Source: Dechloromonas hankyongensis | Lineage (GTDB): Bacteria; Pseudomonadota; Gammaproteobacteria; Burkholderiales; Rhodocyclaceae | Reading direction: 5' to 3' | NCBI RefSeq assembly: GCF_022012295.1 | Contig: NZ_JAKLTN010000001.1 | Location: 1 to 64,000 of the forward strand | DNA length: 64,000 nt | In this document: piece by piece, positions 29,346-40,310 of the stretch | How the letters are laid out: each line of letters starts with the position of its first letter | Numbering within the stretch: the stretch's first letter is position 1 | The notes under the pieces: model-generated | What the model saw: only the letters and a program-made list of their open reading frames with translations | Databases searched by the model: none | Told to the model about the DNA's origin: nothing | Position numbers and translations under genes: made by a program

Positions 29346-30296
29346 ATGGCCTACAACAGCCTGATGGTCTTCACCGGCAACGCCAACCCCAAGCTGGCTG
29401 CCGACGTCGCTGAACAGCTCAATGTCGACCTGGGTCGCGCCAATGTCGGCCGCTTCTCCGACGGCGAAGTTTCCGTCGAGCTCCAGGAACACGTCCGCGG
29501 CCGCGACATCTTCGTGCTGCAATCCACCTGCGCCCCGACCAACGATAACCTGATGGAACTGCTGGTTATTGTCGATTCGCTGAAGCGCGCTTCGGCCGGC
29601 CGCATCACCGCCACCATCCCGTATTTCGGCTATGCCCGCCAGGATCGCCGTTCACGTTCGTCGCGCGTGCCTATCGCCGCCAAGCTGGTCGCCAACATGC
29701 TCGTCGCCTCTGGCGTCGATCGCGTGCTGACCATGGACCTGCACGCCGAGCAGATCCAGGGCTTCTTCGACATTCCGGTCGATAACATCTACGCCCTGCC
29801 TATCCTGCTCGACGACATCCGTAAGCAGAATTACGAAAACCCGCTGGTCGTCTCGCCGGACCACGGAGGCGTCGTCCGCGCCCGCTCGCTGGCAAAGCGC
29901 CTCGAATGCGACCTGGCGATCATCGACAAACGCCGCCCGAAGGCCAACGTCTCCGAAGTCATGAACATCATCGGCGAAGTCGACGGTCGCACCTGCATCA
30001 TCATGGACGACATGGTCGACACCGCCGGCACCCTGTGCAAGGCGGCCACCGCCCTGAAGGCCAACGGCGCCAAGAAGGTCGTCGCCTACTGCACCCACCC
30101 GGTCCTGTCCGGCCCGGCCGTCGAGCGCGTCAATTCGTCCGACCTCGACGCCCTGGTCGTCACCGACACCATCCCGCTGCGCGACGATGCCGCTGCTTCG
30201 CCGCGTATCCGCCAGTTGTCGGTGGCCGAAATCATGGCCGAAACGATTCGCCGCATCAGCAACGACGACTCCGTCTCCTCGCTGTTCATCGATTAA
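29346..30296 (+). CDS. prs: Ribose-phosphate pyrophosphokinase
   Basis: Prs makes PRPP from ribose 5-phosphate and ATP for nucleotide, His and Trp synthesis. The 316-residue protein has the flexible-loop signature [11 protein letters not shown], the metal-binding [14 protein letters not shown] and the PRPP motif [13 protein letters not shown]. The start at 29346 follows AAGGAA at suitable spacing. A longer frame beginning MRMHRV is possible but departs from the conserved N-terminus. tRNA-Gln is 95 bp upstream and rplY 56 bp downstream. Confidence 0.96.
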   Translation: MAYNSLMVFTGNANPKLAADVAEQLNVDLGRANVGRFSDGEVSVELQEHVRGRDIFVLQSTCAPTNDNLMELLVIVDSLKRASAGRITATIPYFGYARQDRRSRSSRVPIAAKLVANMLVASGVDRVLTMDLHAEQIQGFFDIPVDNIYALPILLDDIRKQNYENPLVVSPDHGGVVRARSLAKRLECDLAIIDKRRPKANVSEVMNIIGEVDGRTCIIMDDMVDTAGTLCKAATALKANGAKKVVAYCTHPVLSGPAVERVNSSDLDALVVTDTIPLRDDAAASPRIRQLSVAEIMAETIRRISNDDSVSSLFID

Positions 30297-30352
30297 GTTT
30301 TTTTAACCTTCCCGTTCTGGTCGCGGACCGGGAAACATTCTGGAGTATCAAC

Positions 30353-30955
30353 ATGCAATTCGAAGTTATCGCCAACGCGCGTACGTTGCAGGGAACGGGT
30401 GCGAGCCGCCGCCTGCGTCGCGCCGGCACGGTGCCCGGCATCGTTTATGGTGGTGAGGCCGCTCCGGTCGCCATCGAAACCAACCACAACGATCTGCTGC
30501 TGAAGATGAAGAAGGAAGCCTTCTACTCTTCCGTCATCAACATGGTCATCGACGGCAAGAAGGAACAAGTCCTGCTGCGCGATTACCAGACGCACGCCTA
30601 CAAGCAGCTGATCCTGCACGTCGACTTCCAGCGCGTCGATGCCACCCACGAATTGCACATCAAGGTGCCGCTGCACTTCACCAATGAAGAAGCCGGCCCG
30701 GGCGTCAAGCTGAACGGCGGCCTGGTGAACCACGTCACGACCGAACTGGACATCCACTGTCTGGCCAAGGACCTGCCGGAGTTCATTGAAGTCGACCTCG
30801 GCGCCATGAATATCGGCGACAACATCCACGCCTCCCAGGTCAAGCTGCCGGCCGGCGTCAAGCTGGTCCAGCACGGTGCTGAAGACCCGATCGTGGTCAG
30901 CATCGTCGGCAAGGGCGGCGCCCAGGCTGCCGAAGGCGAAGCTGCCGCCGAGTAA
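30353..30955 (+). CDS. rplY: 50S ribosomal protein L25 (Ctc form)
   Basis: bL25 binds 5S rRNA. This 200-residue version has the rRNA-binding domain (1-95, [20 protein letters not shown]) plus the C-terminal beta domain of the CTC/TL5 type, and an Ala/Glu-rich tail. A TGGAG ribosome site precedes the ATG. The frame does not extend upstream in any supported way. A hairpin terminator follows before pth. Confidence 0.95.
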   Translation: MQFEVIANARTLQGTGASRRLRRAGTVPGIVYGGEAAPVAIETNHNDLLLKMKKEAFYSSVINMVIDGKKEQVLLRDYQTHAYKQLILHVDFQRVDATHELHIKVPLHFTNEEAGPGVKLNGGLVNHVTTELDIHCLAKDLPEFIEVDLGAMNIGDNIHASQVKLPAGVKLVQHGAEDPIVVSIVGKGGAQAAEGEAAAE

Positions 30956-30977
30956 TCCGCGCGCTCCGCTATACTCT

Positions 30978-31011
30978 GGCCGCCGCAGGCATCTTGCCCC
31001 GGCGGCCTTTT
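30978..31011 (+). terminator. Terminator after rplY
   Basis: GGCCGCC and GGCGGCC form a GC-rich stem with a loop of about 16 nt, followed by TTTT. It sits 22 bp after the rplY stop and 14 bp before pth, so it may only attenuate transcription into pth. Confidence 0.6.
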
Positions 31012-31024
31012 CACGACTGCACGC

Positions 31025-31603
31025 ATGACCGCTCCCCGCCTCATCGTCGGCCTGGGCAACCCCGGACCGGAATACGAAGCCACCCGCCACAATGTCGGGT
31101 TCTGGTTTGTCGACCAGCTGGCCGACAAACTGAAGGTGTCGCTCGCCCCGCAGGGCAAGTTCTACGGTCGCGCCGGTCGTGCCGGCGAGCTGTGGCTGCT
31201 GCAGCCGACCACCTACATGAACCGCTCCGGCCAGGCGGTGGCGGCGCTGGCCAATTTCTACAAGATTGTGCCAGCCGAGATTCTCGTCGTGCATGACGAG
31301 CTGGACCTGCCGCCGGGCGGCATCCGCCTCAAGCAAGGCGGCGGCAATGGCGGCCACAATGGTCTGAAGGATATCCAGGCCAAGCTCGGCACGCCGGACT
31401 TCTGGCGCCTGCGCCTCGGCATCGGTCATCCGCGCACCCTCGGCCTGGCCCAGCAGGTCGCTGATTTCGTACTGCATCAGCCGCGCAAGGAAGAATTGCC
31501 AGATATCGAACAGGCGCTGCATCGTTGCCAGCTGGCCTGGCCCAAACTCTCTGCCGGGGACTTTGCCGGCGCCCAGCAACAGTTGCACGGCAAAGCCGTT
31601 TAA
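31025..31603 (+). CDS. pth: Peptidyl-tRNA hydrolase
   Basis: Pth releases tRNA from peptidyl-tRNAs that drop off the ribosome. The 192-residue protein has [21 protein letters not shown] with the catalytic His, [10 protein letters not shown], and [20 protein letters not shown]. ychF follows after 9 bp, the usual pair. Confidence 0.96.
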   Translation: MTAPRLIVGLGNPGPEYEATRHNVGFWFVDQLADKLKVSLAPQGKFYGRAGRAGELWLLQPTTYMNRSGQAVAALANFYKIVPAEILVVHDELDLPPGGIRLKQGGGNGGHNGLKDIQAKLGTPDFWRLRLGIGHPRTLGLAQQVADFVLHQPRKEELPDIEQALHRCQLAWPKLSAGDFAGAQQQLHGKAV

Positions 31604-31612
31604 GGAAAAAAC

Positions 31613-32704
<1,092 letters not shown>

Positions 32705-32753
32705 TCTAACCCCCTTAGAATGAATGCATAGCCAGTCCGACCAGAATGCGTGA

Positions 32754-34505
32754 ATGACCGATCCCCGTACGCCCCCATCCACTGCTGAATCAGCCCGGCC
32801 GGCAGGCGCCGTTTCCCTTGCCGCCCTGCGATGCGCGTACGAACAAAGTCACGAAGCCATTCTGGTCGCCGATGCCGATCGGCGCACCATCGCGGTCAAT
32901 GAGGCTTTTTGCCGGCTGACCGGTCTGGTCGAGGCTGAACTGGTCGGCAAAACGCCAGATTTTTTACCTTCAGTGCAGGTCCTGCCGCAGTTGCAGGCGG
33001 CCATCACAGCCGCCTTGCAGACCGGCGGCTTCTGGCAAGGCGAGATACACGGCGAGCGCCGGGACGGCACACGTTTCACGCGCTGGCTGAAGCTCGCCGC
33101 CATCCGCGGCGACGACGGCGAGGTCCGCAACTATGTCGCCAACCTGTCCGAACTCGGCTCCGACAAGGAAGTGGCCGACCGGCTGGCCTACCTGGCCTAT
33201 CACGACCCGCTGACCAACCTGCCGAACCGCCTGGCCTTCGAAGCCCAGCTGGCGCAGACCTTGCGCCTGTGCGAACGCGGCAATTACCAGCTGGCGCTGA
33301 TGGTCATCGACCTCGACAATTTCAAGAACATCAACGACTCGCTGGGCCACCATGTCGGCGATGAATTGTTGCAGCAAGTGGCCCTGCGCCTGCGCGAATG
33401 CGTACGTGCCAGCGACCTGGTGGCCCGCATCGGCGGCGACGAATTCGTCGTCGTGCTGCCGGAAATCGAAACCCCGCTAACCGCCGCGCGGGTCGCCGGC
33501 AAAGTCCAGCTCAACCTGGCCGACAGCTACCGGGTAACCGAACACGTGCTGTACGCGACGCCGAGCATCGGCATCAGCCTGTTCCCGATCGATGGGCAGG
33601 ACGCCAGCACCCTGCTGCGCAACGCCGACACCGCGATGTACCACGCCAAGAATGCCGGCCGCAACAATCACCAGTTCTACACGGCCCGCATGAACGAGGC
33701 GGCGGGCGAGCGCCTGCAGATGGAAAACGAGCTGCGCCAGGCCGTTTCCGGCATCACCCCGGGCCACTGCGAGTTTTCGCTGCACTTCCAGCCGCAGATC
33801 CAGACCGCGACGGGCAAGGTCATCGGTCTCGAGGCCCTGCTGCGCTGGGACAATCCCACCTTCGGCCGGGTTTCGCCGATGCGCTTCATCGCCATCGCCG
33901 AAGAGACCGGGCTGATTCTGCCGCTCGGCGACTGGGTGATCTGGGAAACCTGCCGCCTGACCCGCAGCCTGAAGGACCAGGGACTGGGCGACGTTCGCGT
34001 CGCCATCAACATCTCGGCGCAGCAGTTGCGCCACGACAACCTGCTGCTGCTCATCCGCGGCGCTCTGGCCTGTTACGACCTGTCGCCCCAGGATATCGAG
34101 CTGGAAGTCACCGAAAGCACGGCGATGCAGAACCCGGAAGTCACGCTGTCCATCCTCGACCAGCTGGCGGCCATGGGCATCATGCTGGCCATCGACGATT
34201 TCGGCACCGGCTACTCGTCGCTGGCCTACCTCAAGCACCTACCGATCAATCGCCTGAAGCTCGACCGCTCCTTCGTCACCGACATCGAGACCGACGCCAA
34301 CGATGCGGCCATCTGTACCGCCACCATCGCCCTCGGCCACAGCCTGGGACTGGAGCTGGTCGCCGAAGGGGTGGAAACCGAAGAGCAGCGCGATTTCCTC
34401 GCCCGCCTGGGCTGCGATGTTCTGCAGGGCTACCTGTACAGCAAACCCATGCCTTTTGCCGACGTCGTCGCCTATCTACAGGCCCAGCGCATCGCTACCG
34501 AATGA
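32754..34505 (+). CDS. PAS-GGDEF-EAL c-di-GMP turnover protein
   Basis: A 583-residue cytoplasmic protein with a PAS domain (about 20-135), a GGDEF domain (about 145-310) with intact GGDEF at about residue 226 and an inhibitory-site RxxD (RASD) five residues before it, and an EAL domain (about 325-575) with EAL at about 360 and the catalytic DDFGTGYSSL. Both c-di-GMP synthesis and breakdown are therefore possible on sequence. There is no membrane segment. It is convergent with, and overlaps by 11 bp, the spermidine-synthase-like gene. The PAS ligand is unknown. Confidence 0.92.
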   Translation: MTDPRTPPSTAESARPAGAVSLAALRCAYEQSHEAILVADADRRTIAVNEAFCRLTGLVEAELVGKTPDFLPSVQVLPQLQAAITAALQTGGFWQGEIHGERRDGTRFTRWLKLAAIRGDDGEVRNYVANLSELGSDKEVADRLAYLAYHDPLTNLPNRLAFEAQLAQTLRLCERGNYQLALMVIDLDNFKNINDSLGHHVGDELLQQVALRLRECVRASDLVARIGGDEFVVVLPEIETPLTAARVAGKVQLNLADSYRVTEHVLYATPSIGISLFPIDGQDASTLLRNADTAMYHAKNAGRNNHQFYTARMNEAAGERLQMENELRQAVSGITPGHCEFSLHFQPQIQTATGKVIGLEALLRWDNPTFGRVSPMRFIAIAEETGLILPLGDWVIWETCRLTRSLKDQGLGDVRVAINISAQQLRHDNLLLLIRGALACYDLSPQDIELEVTESTAMQNPEVTLSILDQLAAMGIMLAIDDFGTGYSSLAYLKHLPINRLKLDRSFVTDIETDANDAAICTATIALGHSLGLELVAEGVETEEQRDFLARLGCDVLQGYLYSKPMPFADVVAYLQAQRIATE

Positions 34506-35994
34506 CCTTGCGCCATTCGGCCTCGAAGTAGCGCACCAGCACCTGATTGTTCAACTGGTTCACCTCGGCCGGAACCCGCCCCATGTCGGCCGGAAAGACG
34601 AACAGGCCGGGGATGGTTTCCGGCGTCAGGAAACGGGTCTTCTGCGCATCCACCGCGGCCGGCACAAACGGCCGGCGCCCCGCGATGATGTAGCCCCACT
34701 CTCCGAACGAGGGCACCTGCGCATGGTAGGGCGCCGTCGCAAAGCCCACGCTCTCCAGCGTCGCCACCACGCACCAGAACGATTGCCGGGCGTAGAGCGG
34801 CGAGGTCGACTGGACCACGAGCACGCCGTTGGCCGACAGCCGCTTCTCGATCAGCCGGTAGAAGGCCGAGGTGTAGAGCTTGCCGAGGGCGAAATTGGAT
34901 GGGTCGGGGAAGTCGATGACGATGAAGTCGAAGTAGTCCTTGCTGTCTTCCAGCCATTGCAGGGCGTCGGCATTGACCACCGTCACCCGTTCGGCGGTCA
35001 GCGCCCCCTGGTTCAGCGCGACCAGGGCCGGCGCCGTCGAGAACAGCCGGGTCATCGCCGGGTCGAGATCGACCAGCGTCACCGCCTCGACCTGCGGATA
35101 CTTGAGGATTTCGCGTACCGCCAGTCCGTCGCCGCCGCCCAGCACCAGCACGCGCTTGGCACCCGGCAGGCTGGCCAGGCCGGGATGTACCAGTGCCTCG
35201 TGGTAGCGGTATTCGTCGTGTGACGAAAACTGCAGGTTGTTGTTCAGGAACAGACGCAGGTCGTCGCGCCAGCGGGTGACGACGATGCGCTGGTAGGGCG
35301 TGGTCTCGGTATGGACGATTTCGTCGGCATAGAGATGCGCCTCGGCGAAAGTGGTCAACTGCCCGGCCCCGGCAAAGCCGGCGGCGAGCAGGACGAAGAC
35401 GCTCCAGCTTTGCAGCAGCAGGGCGCGCCGCGCCGGCAACTGCTCGCGGAACAGGTGCAGCGCCCACAGCGCCACCGCCACGTTGAGTACCCCGAACAGC
35501 AGCCCGGTGCGCACCATGCCCAGCTGCGGCGCGAGAATCAAGGGGAACAGGATGGAGACCGCCAGCGCCCCGAGATAATCGAAGGTGAGCACTTGCGACA
35601 CCAAGTCCTTGAAGGCCAGCTCGCGCTTCAGGATGCGCATGACCAGCGGGATTTCCAGCCCGACCAGCACGCCGACGGCAAACACCACAAGATAAAGCAC
35701 CAGTTTGAATGGCGCCGACAGCCAGGTGAAGACGAGGAACAGGCCGACCGCCGAAAAGCCGCCGAGCAGGCCGACCATCAATTCGATCTGGATGAAGCGG
35801 CCGATCAGGTCGCGGGTGACGTACTTCGACAGCCACGAACCCGCCCCCATGGCAAACAGGTAGGTGCCGATCACCGTCGAGAACTGCATCACCGAATCGC
35901 CCAACAGGTAGGACGACAGCGCGCCGGCGATCAGTTCGTAGGCCAGGCCGCAGGAGGCGATGACGAAGACGGAGAAGAGGAGGGCATGCCGCAT
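34495..35994 (-). CDS. Membrane-bound spermidine synthase-like protein
   Basis: A 499-residue protein with seven or so membrane segments in the first 210 residues, followed by a polyamine-synthase (PABS) domain: DEYRYHEALVHP, SAM-type motif VLVLGGGDGLAVREI, LVDLDPAM and DFPDPSNFALGKLY. Soluble SpeE transfers aminopropyl from decarboxylated SAM to putrescine; this membrane form occurs in many bacteria, often near DUF350/DUF4178 genes, which here lie about 10 kb away. No speD is in the window. ATG at 35994 (MRHALLFS) begins the first helix; a start further upstream is possible. Confidence 0.88.
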   Translation of the reverse strand: MRHALLFSVFVIASCGLAYELIAGALSSYLLGDSVMQFSTVIGTYLFAMGAGSWLSKYVTRDLIGRFIQIELMVGLLGGFSAVGLFLVFTWLSAPFKLVLYLVVFAVGVLVGLEIPLVMRILKRELAFKDLVSQVLTFDYLGALAVSILFPLILAPQLGMVRTGLLFGVLNVAVALWALHLFREQLPARRALLLQSWSVFVLLAAGFAGAGQLTTFAEAHLYADEIVHTETTPYQRIVVTRWRDDLRLFLNNNLQFSSHDEYRYHEALVHPGLASLPGAKRVLVLGGGDGLAVREILKYPQVEAVTLVDLDPAMTRLFSTAPALVALNQGALTAERVTVVNADALQWLEDSKDYFDFIVIDFPDPSNFALGKLYTSAFYRLIEKRLSANGVLVVQSTSPLYARQSFWCVVATLESVGFATAPYHAQVPSFGEWGYIIAGRRPFVPAAVDAQKTRFLTPETIPGLFVFPADMGRVPAEVNQLNNQVLVRYFEAEWRKVIR

Positions 35995-36078
35995 GGGCAG
36001 CGATGCTAACCTGAAATGTACGGAACGGCGTACCAGTGGCATAGTCTGAGAGCTAGCCACACCACGGAAACCAATACG

Positions 36079-36645
36079 ATGCCCACCCGCTCCCTCCTCG
36101 CCGCCCTGTTCCTGATCTTCGGCGCCGCCGGCAGCCAAGCAGCCGAATACACCATCGACCCGACCCACACCTACGCCAGCTTCGAGATCGACCACCACGG
36201 CTTCTCGATGCAGCGCGGTCAGTTCAACCAGAGCAGCGGCATTGTCGAATTCGATCCCGAGGCCAAGACCGGCCGCGTCGACATCCGCATCGCCGTCGCC
36301 TCGCTGGACACCGGCATGGCCAAGCGCGACGAAATACTGCTCGGCGAAAACTGGTTCCGGGCCAAGGATTTTCCGGACCTGCTGTTCCGCAGCGACAAGC
36401 TGGTATTCACCGGCGACAAGCTGACCGCCGTCGAAGGCAAGCTGGCGATGCTCGGCCAGATTCGCCCCGTGCACCTGGAAGTCACCCGCTTCAAATGCGG
36501 CCTCAACCTCGCCAACCGCAAGCGCGGCTGCGGCGCCGATGCGCTCGGCGTGCTCAAGCGCTCGGAATTCGGCATGGAGCAGGGCTTGCCCTTCATCGGC
36601 GACGAAGTGCGCCTGCGTATTCAGGTCGAGGCCTATCTCCCCTGA
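36079..36645 (+). CDS. YceI-family periplasmic protein
   Basis: A 188-residue exported lipocalin-like protein. The signal peptide (LLAALFLIFGAAGSQA) is cut before AEYTIDPTHTYASFEIDHHGFS, the typical YceI start. The C-terminal part contains the family's FGMEQGLPFIGDEVRLRI. YceI proteins bind polyprenyl-type lipids such as quinones. Two cysteines (FKCGLNL, RGCGAD) may form a disulfide. It is divergent from the spermidine-synthase-like gene. Confidence 0.9.
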   Translation: MPTRSLLAALFLIFGAAGSQAAEYTIDPTHTYASFEIDHHGFSMQRGQFNQSSGIVEFDPEAKTGRVDIRIAVASLDTGMAKRDEILLGENWFRAKDFPDLLFRSDKLVFTGDKLTAVEGKLAMLGQIRPVHLEVTRFKCGLNLANRKRGCGADALGVLKRSEFGMEQGLPFIGDEVRLRIQVEAYLP

Positions 36646-36735
36646 GCTAAAATCGGCCGTCAGGTCGTTAAAGTCATGTGCTAACGCGCTGTTTCTGCGA
36701 AAATAGCTCCCCTTTGCTGTTCCCTGGACTACCCC

Positions 36736-37845
36736 ATGCCCCCCCATCCCGCCATTGCCAGCACCGCCGAGATCGTCACCGAACTCAAGGCCGGTCGCAT
36801 GGTCATCCTGGTCGATGAAGAAGACCGCGAAAACGAAGGCGATCTCGTCATGGCCGCCGAGCACATCACGCCCGAAGCCATCAATTTCATGGCCAAGTAC
36901 GGCCGCGGCCTGGTCTGCCTGACGCTGACCGAAGCGCGCTGCAAGAAGCTGGGGCTGACCCAGATGGCCCGCAACAACGGCACCGTGTACGGCACCGCCT
37001 TCACCGTCTCGATCGAGGCGGCGGAAGGCGTCACCACCGGCATTTCGGCTGCGGACCGGGCGCGCACCATCCAGGTCGCCGTGAGCAAGGCATCGACGGC
37101 TGACGACATCGTGCAACCGGGCCACGTCTTCCCGATCACCGCCCGCGAAGGCGGCGTGCTGGTCCGCGCCGGGCATACCGAAGCCGGCTGCGACCTGGCC
37201 GGCATGGCCGGGCTGGAACCCGCCTCGGTCATCTGCGAAATCATGAACGACGACGGCACCATGGCCCGTCTGCCCGAGCTGATCGAATTCGCCAAGGAAC
37301 ACGGCCTGAAGATCGGCACCATCGCCGACCTGATCCACTATCGCGCCTCGTCGGAAACCTTGGTCGAGCGCGTCACCAGCAAGACCATCACCACGGCGCA
37401 CGGTGACTTCACGCTGCACGCCTTCGTCGATCAGGCCAGCGGCGCCACGCACCTGGCCATGGTCAAGGGTACCCTGCCGGCCAGCGGCGAAACGCTGGTC
37501 CGCGTGCACGAGCCGCTGTCTGTCCTCGACTTCCTCGATCCGGCCAGCAAGCGCCAGGCCTTTTCCATCGATCAGGCGCAGGCCGCACTGGCCAAGCACG
37601 GCCATGGCGTCATTGTGCTCATGCACCGCCCGGAAGACGGCGCCGCGCTGCTCTCCCGCCTGACCGGCACCGCTCCCAGCGCCCCGGCCAAATGGGACCC
37701 GCGCAGCTATGGCATCGGCGCCCAGATCCTGCGCGACCTCGGCGTCACCAAGATGCGCCTGCTCTCCAGCCCGCGCAAGATGCCCTCCATGACCGGCTTC
37801 GAGCTTGAAGTCACCGGTTTCGTCACCTCTCCTGCGGAGCTTTAA
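36736..37845 (+). CDS. ribB: DHBP synthase with degenerate GTP cyclohydrolase II domain (RibBA-like)
   Basis: The N-terminal 205 residues are a complete 3,4-dihydroxy-2-butanone 4-phosphate synthase (DEEDRENEGDLVMAAE, HTEAGCDLA), which makes the four-carbon unit of riboflavin. The C-terminal part (about 210-369) is related to GTP cyclohydrolase II but lacks its three zinc-binding cysteines, so RibA activity is unlikely and a true ribA must exist elsewhere. Such half-dead RibBA proteins are common in Betaproteobacteria. It begins the ribBA-ribH-nusB-thiL-pgpA group. I see no FMN riboswitch in the 90 bp upstream. Confidence 0.92.
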   Translation: MPPHPAIASTAEIVTELKAGRMVILVDEEDRENEGDLVMAAEHITPEAINFMAKYGRGLVCLTLTEARCKKLGLTQMARNNGTVYGTAFTVSIEAAEGVTTGISAADRARTIQVAVSKASTADDIVQPGHVFPITAREGGVLVRAGHTEAGCDLAGMAGLEPASVICEIMNDDGTMARLPELIEFAKEHGLKIGTIADLIHYRASSETLVERVTSKTITTAHGDFTLHAFVDQASGATHLAMVKGTLPASGETLVRVHEPLSVLDFLDPASKRQAFSIDQAQAALAKHGHGVIVLMHRPEDGAALLSRLTGTAPSAPAKWDPRSYGIGAQILRDLGVTKMRLLSSPRKMPSMTGFELEVTGFVTSPAEL

Positions 37846-37848
37846 GCC

Positions 37849-38322
37849 ATGTCCCGCTTCGACAACGTTTTCGAATACGACAGCGACCTGAACGGCGCCG
37901 GCCTCAAGGTCGGCGTCGTGATGTGCCGCTTCAACCTGCCGGTCTGCGAAGGCCTGCTTTCCTCCTGCGTCGCCGAACTGAAGCGCCTCGGCGTGGCCGA
38001 TGCCGACATGACCATCGCCACCGTCCCCGGCGCGCTGGAAGCCCCGCTGGTGCTGCAGACCATGGCGCAGAGCGGCAGCTTCGACGCACTGGTCGCCCTC
38101 GGTGCCGTCATCCGCGGCGACACCTACCACTTCGAGGTGGTGTCCAATGATGCCTGCCGCGCCATCATGGAAGTCCAGCTCGATACCGGCGTGCCCATCG
38201 CCAACGGCATCCTGACCTGCGATACCGACGAACAGGCCGAAGTGCGCATGCAGCCGAAGGGTGCCGACTGCGCCCAGGCTGCCGTCGAAATGGCCAACCT
38301 GCAAAAGGCCCTGCTGCAATGA
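37849..38322 (+). CDS. ribH: 6,7-dimethyl-8-ribityllumazine synthase
   Basis: RibH condenses the RibB product with the pyrimidine intermediate, the next-to-last riboflavin step. The 157-residue protein has the family block [19 protein letters not shown] with the catalytic His, and [17 protein letters not shown]. It starts 3 bp after ribBA and overlaps nusB by four bases. Confidence 0.95.
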   Translation: MSRFDNVFEYDSDLNGAGLKVGVVMCRFNLPVCEGLLSSCVAELKRLGVADADMTIATVPGALEAPLVLQTMAQSGSFDALVALGAVIRGDTYHFEVVSNDACRAIMEVQLDTGVPIANGILTCDTDEQAEVRMQPKGADCAQAAVEMANLQKALLQ

Positions 38323-38792
38323 CCGAACAAGACCAAACCCCGAAAGCCCCGCCCAAGTCCGCCCGCCGCCGGGCTCGCGAATTCGTGCTGCAAGGCCTCT
38401 ACCAGTGGCGCGTCGGCGGTGCCGACGAGGCCGCCATCGAAGCCTACGCCCCGGAAATGGACGGTTTCGCCAAGGCCGACCGTGAATTCTTCGTCGGCAC
38501 GCTGCGCGGCGTGATCGGCCAGCAGGAGACGCTGGTCGAGCGCATTTCCGCCCATATCGACCGCCCGTTCGGCGAACTGTCGCCGGTCGAGGCCTGCGTC
38601 ATGATGCTCGGCAGCTTCGAGATGCTGAACCATCCGGAAACGCCGTACCGCGTGATCATCAACGAAGCCATCGAGCTGACCAAGTCCTTCGGCGGCACCG
38701 ACGGCCACAAGTACGTCAATGGCGTGCTCGACAAGGTGGCGGCCATCCTGCGTCCGGACGAAGTCGCTGCCCGCAAGCAAGCCAGGAAATAA
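38319..38792 (+). CDS. nusB: Transcription antitermination factor NusB
   Basis: NusB with S10 binds boxA RNA and supports rRNA antitermination. The 157-residue helical protein shows [15 protein letters not shown] near the start and the family stretch [21 protein letters not shown]. The first 15 residues are a variable extension. It overlaps ribH by four bases, the usual order. Confidence 0.95.
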   Translation: MTEQDQTPKAPPKSARRRAREFVLQGLYQWRVGGADEAAIEAYAPEMDGFAKADREFFVGTLRGVIGQQETLVERISAHIDRPFGELSPVEACVMMLGSFEMLNHPETPYRVIINEAIELTKSFGGTDGHKYVNGVLDKVAAILRPDEVAARKQARK

Positions 38793-38796
38793 GCCC

Positions 38797-39786
38797 GTGG
38801 CCGGCGAATTCGCCTTAATCGACAAGTATTTCGCCCGGCCCACCCCATCGGCCATCCTCGGCCCCGGCGACGACTGCGCGCTGGTCCAGCCGACCCCGGG
38901 CAAACAGTTGGCGGTAACCACCGACATGCTGGTGTCCGGCACCCACTTCCTGCCCGATACCGATCCGAAGAATCTCGGCTGGAAGGCGCTCGCCGTCAAT
39001 CTGTCCGACCTCGCCGCGATGGGCGCCATGCCGCGCTGGGTGACCCTGGCCGGCGCCCTGCCGGCGGTCGACGAAGCGTGGATCGCCGCCTTCGCCGACG
39101 GCTTCTTCGCCTGCGCCAAAGAATACGGCGTCGATGTCATCGGCGGCGACACCACCAAAGGTCCGCTCAACGTCTGCATCACCGCCATGGGCGAAGTCGA
39201 GCCCGGCCGCGCCTTGCGCCGCGACGGCGCCCAGGTCGGCGACCAGATCTGGGTTTCCGGCCGTCCCGGCCTCGCCGCGCTGGGCTTGGCCCACCTGCAG
39301 GGCCGGGTCAAGCTGCCCGAACCGTGGCCGCGCCTGTGCGTCGCCGCCCTCGAAAAACCGCGTCCCCGCGTTGCCCTCGGCCAGGCCCTGGTCGGCATCG
39401 CCACTGCCGCCATCGACGTTTCCGACGGCCTGCTCGCCGATCTCGGCCACATCTGCGAACGCTCGGCCTGCGCCGCTGCCGTCAAGCTGGTCCAGCTGCC
39501 GCATCTGCGCGATGTGGCAGGAAGCGGCGACAGCTACGACGCCGACCTGCGCCGTTTCGCCCTGGACTGCCAACTGGCCGGCGGCGACGACTACGAACTG
39601 TGCTTCACCGCCCCCGGCACGCTCAGCCTGACCATCGGCCAGATCGCTGCCCGCCTAGAACTGCCGCTCTGGCACATCGGCGAGATCGTCGCCGGCGAGG
39701 CCGGAGCAGTCACCGTCTACGACCCGGACATGAAGCCGGTGACGTTCGAGCGAAAGGGATACGACCACTTTGCCGCGCAAGCCTGA
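38797..39786 (+). CDS. thiL: Thiamine-monophosphate kinase
   Basis: ThiL phosphorylates thiamine phosphate to the diphosphate. The 329-residue protein has GPGDDCALV, TDMLVSGTHFLP, the Mg-binding VIGGDTTKGP and DVSDGLLADLGH. The start is GTG with GGAAAT upstream. It lies 4 bp after nusB, and its 3' end overlaps pgpA by 17 bp. Confidence 0.94.
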   Translation: MAGEFALIDKYFARPTPSAILGPGDDCALVQPTPGKQLAVTTDMLVSGTHFLPDTDPKNLGWKALAVNLSDLAAMGAMPRWVTLAGALPAVDEAWIAAFADGFFACAKEYGVDVIGGDTTKGPLNVCITAMGEVEPGRALRRDGAQVGDQIWVSGRPGLAALGLAHLQGRVKLPEPWPRLCVAALEKPRPRVALGQALVGIATAAIDVSDGLLADLGHICERSACAAAVKLVQLPHLRDVAGSGDSYDADLRRFALDCQLAGGDDYELCFTAPGTLSLTIGQIAARLELPLWHIGEIVAGEAGAVTVYDPDMKPVTFERKGYDHFAAQA

Positions 39787-40255
39787 TTTCGCCTTCCTGC
39801 TCGCCCACCCAGCGCATTTCTTCGCGCTGGGCTGCGGTAGCGGCCTGGCACCCAAGGCGCCGGGCACCTTCGGTACGTTGTTCGCGTGGCTCAGCTTCGC
39901 CCTGTGCCGCCCGTACCTCGAAGAACTGCCGCTGCTCGCCTTGCTTGGTGCCGCCTACCTCGGCGGCATCTGGTTCATCGAGGTCACCGGCAAAGCGCTG
40001 GGCGATCCCGACCACGGCAGCATCGTGTGGGACGAGATCGTCCCCTTCTGGCTGGTGCTGCTGATGACGCCGGCCACCTTCTTCTGGCAACTCGCCGCCT
40101 TCATGCTCTTCCGCTACTTCGACATCACCAAGCCGCAGCCGGCACGCTACTTCGACGAACACGTCAAGAACGGCTTCGGCGTGATGGCCGACGATCTGGT
40201 GGCGGCCGGCTACACCCTGCTCACGCTGGCCCTGCTGAAAATCGTTTTTGCCTGA
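39770..40255 (+). CDS. pgpA: Phosphatidylglycerophosphatase A
   Basis: PgpA dephosphorylates phosphatidylglycerophosphate in the inner membrane. The 161-residue protein has SGLAPKAPGTFGTL, DEIVPFWLVLL and the C-terminal GFGVMADDLVAAGY with its metal-binding residues, plus three to four membrane segments. The start is the TTG at 39770 inside the end of thiL; no other start precedes the conserved N-terminus. Confidence 0.93.
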   Translation: MPRKPDFAFLLAHPAHFFALGCGSGLAPKAPGTFGTLFAWLSFALCRPYLEELPLLALLGAAYLGGIWFIEVTGKALGDPDHGSIVWDEIVPFWLVLLMTPATFFWQLAAFMLFRYFDITKPQPARYFDEHVKNGFGVMADDLVAAGYTLLTLALLKIVFA

Positions 40256-40310
40256 CGCCCGCACGGCGAAGGCATAGAATGGTGAGGCACAAACAGCTTG
40301 GAGCTTCATC

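Noticed and set aside
36646..36735. FMN riboswitch before ribBA
   Set aside because: The gap is only 90 bp and lacks the conserved AGGG and GCNNA-type blocks of the RFN element.
36736..37845. Bifunctional RibBA
   Set aside because: The C-terminal half lacks the zinc cysteines of GTP cyclohydrolase II, so only RibB activity is supported.
35995..38319. Upstream extension of the spermidine-synthase-like frame across yceI and ribBA
   Set aside because: The true N-terminus is the first membrane helix at 35994; the extension is antisense to known genes.
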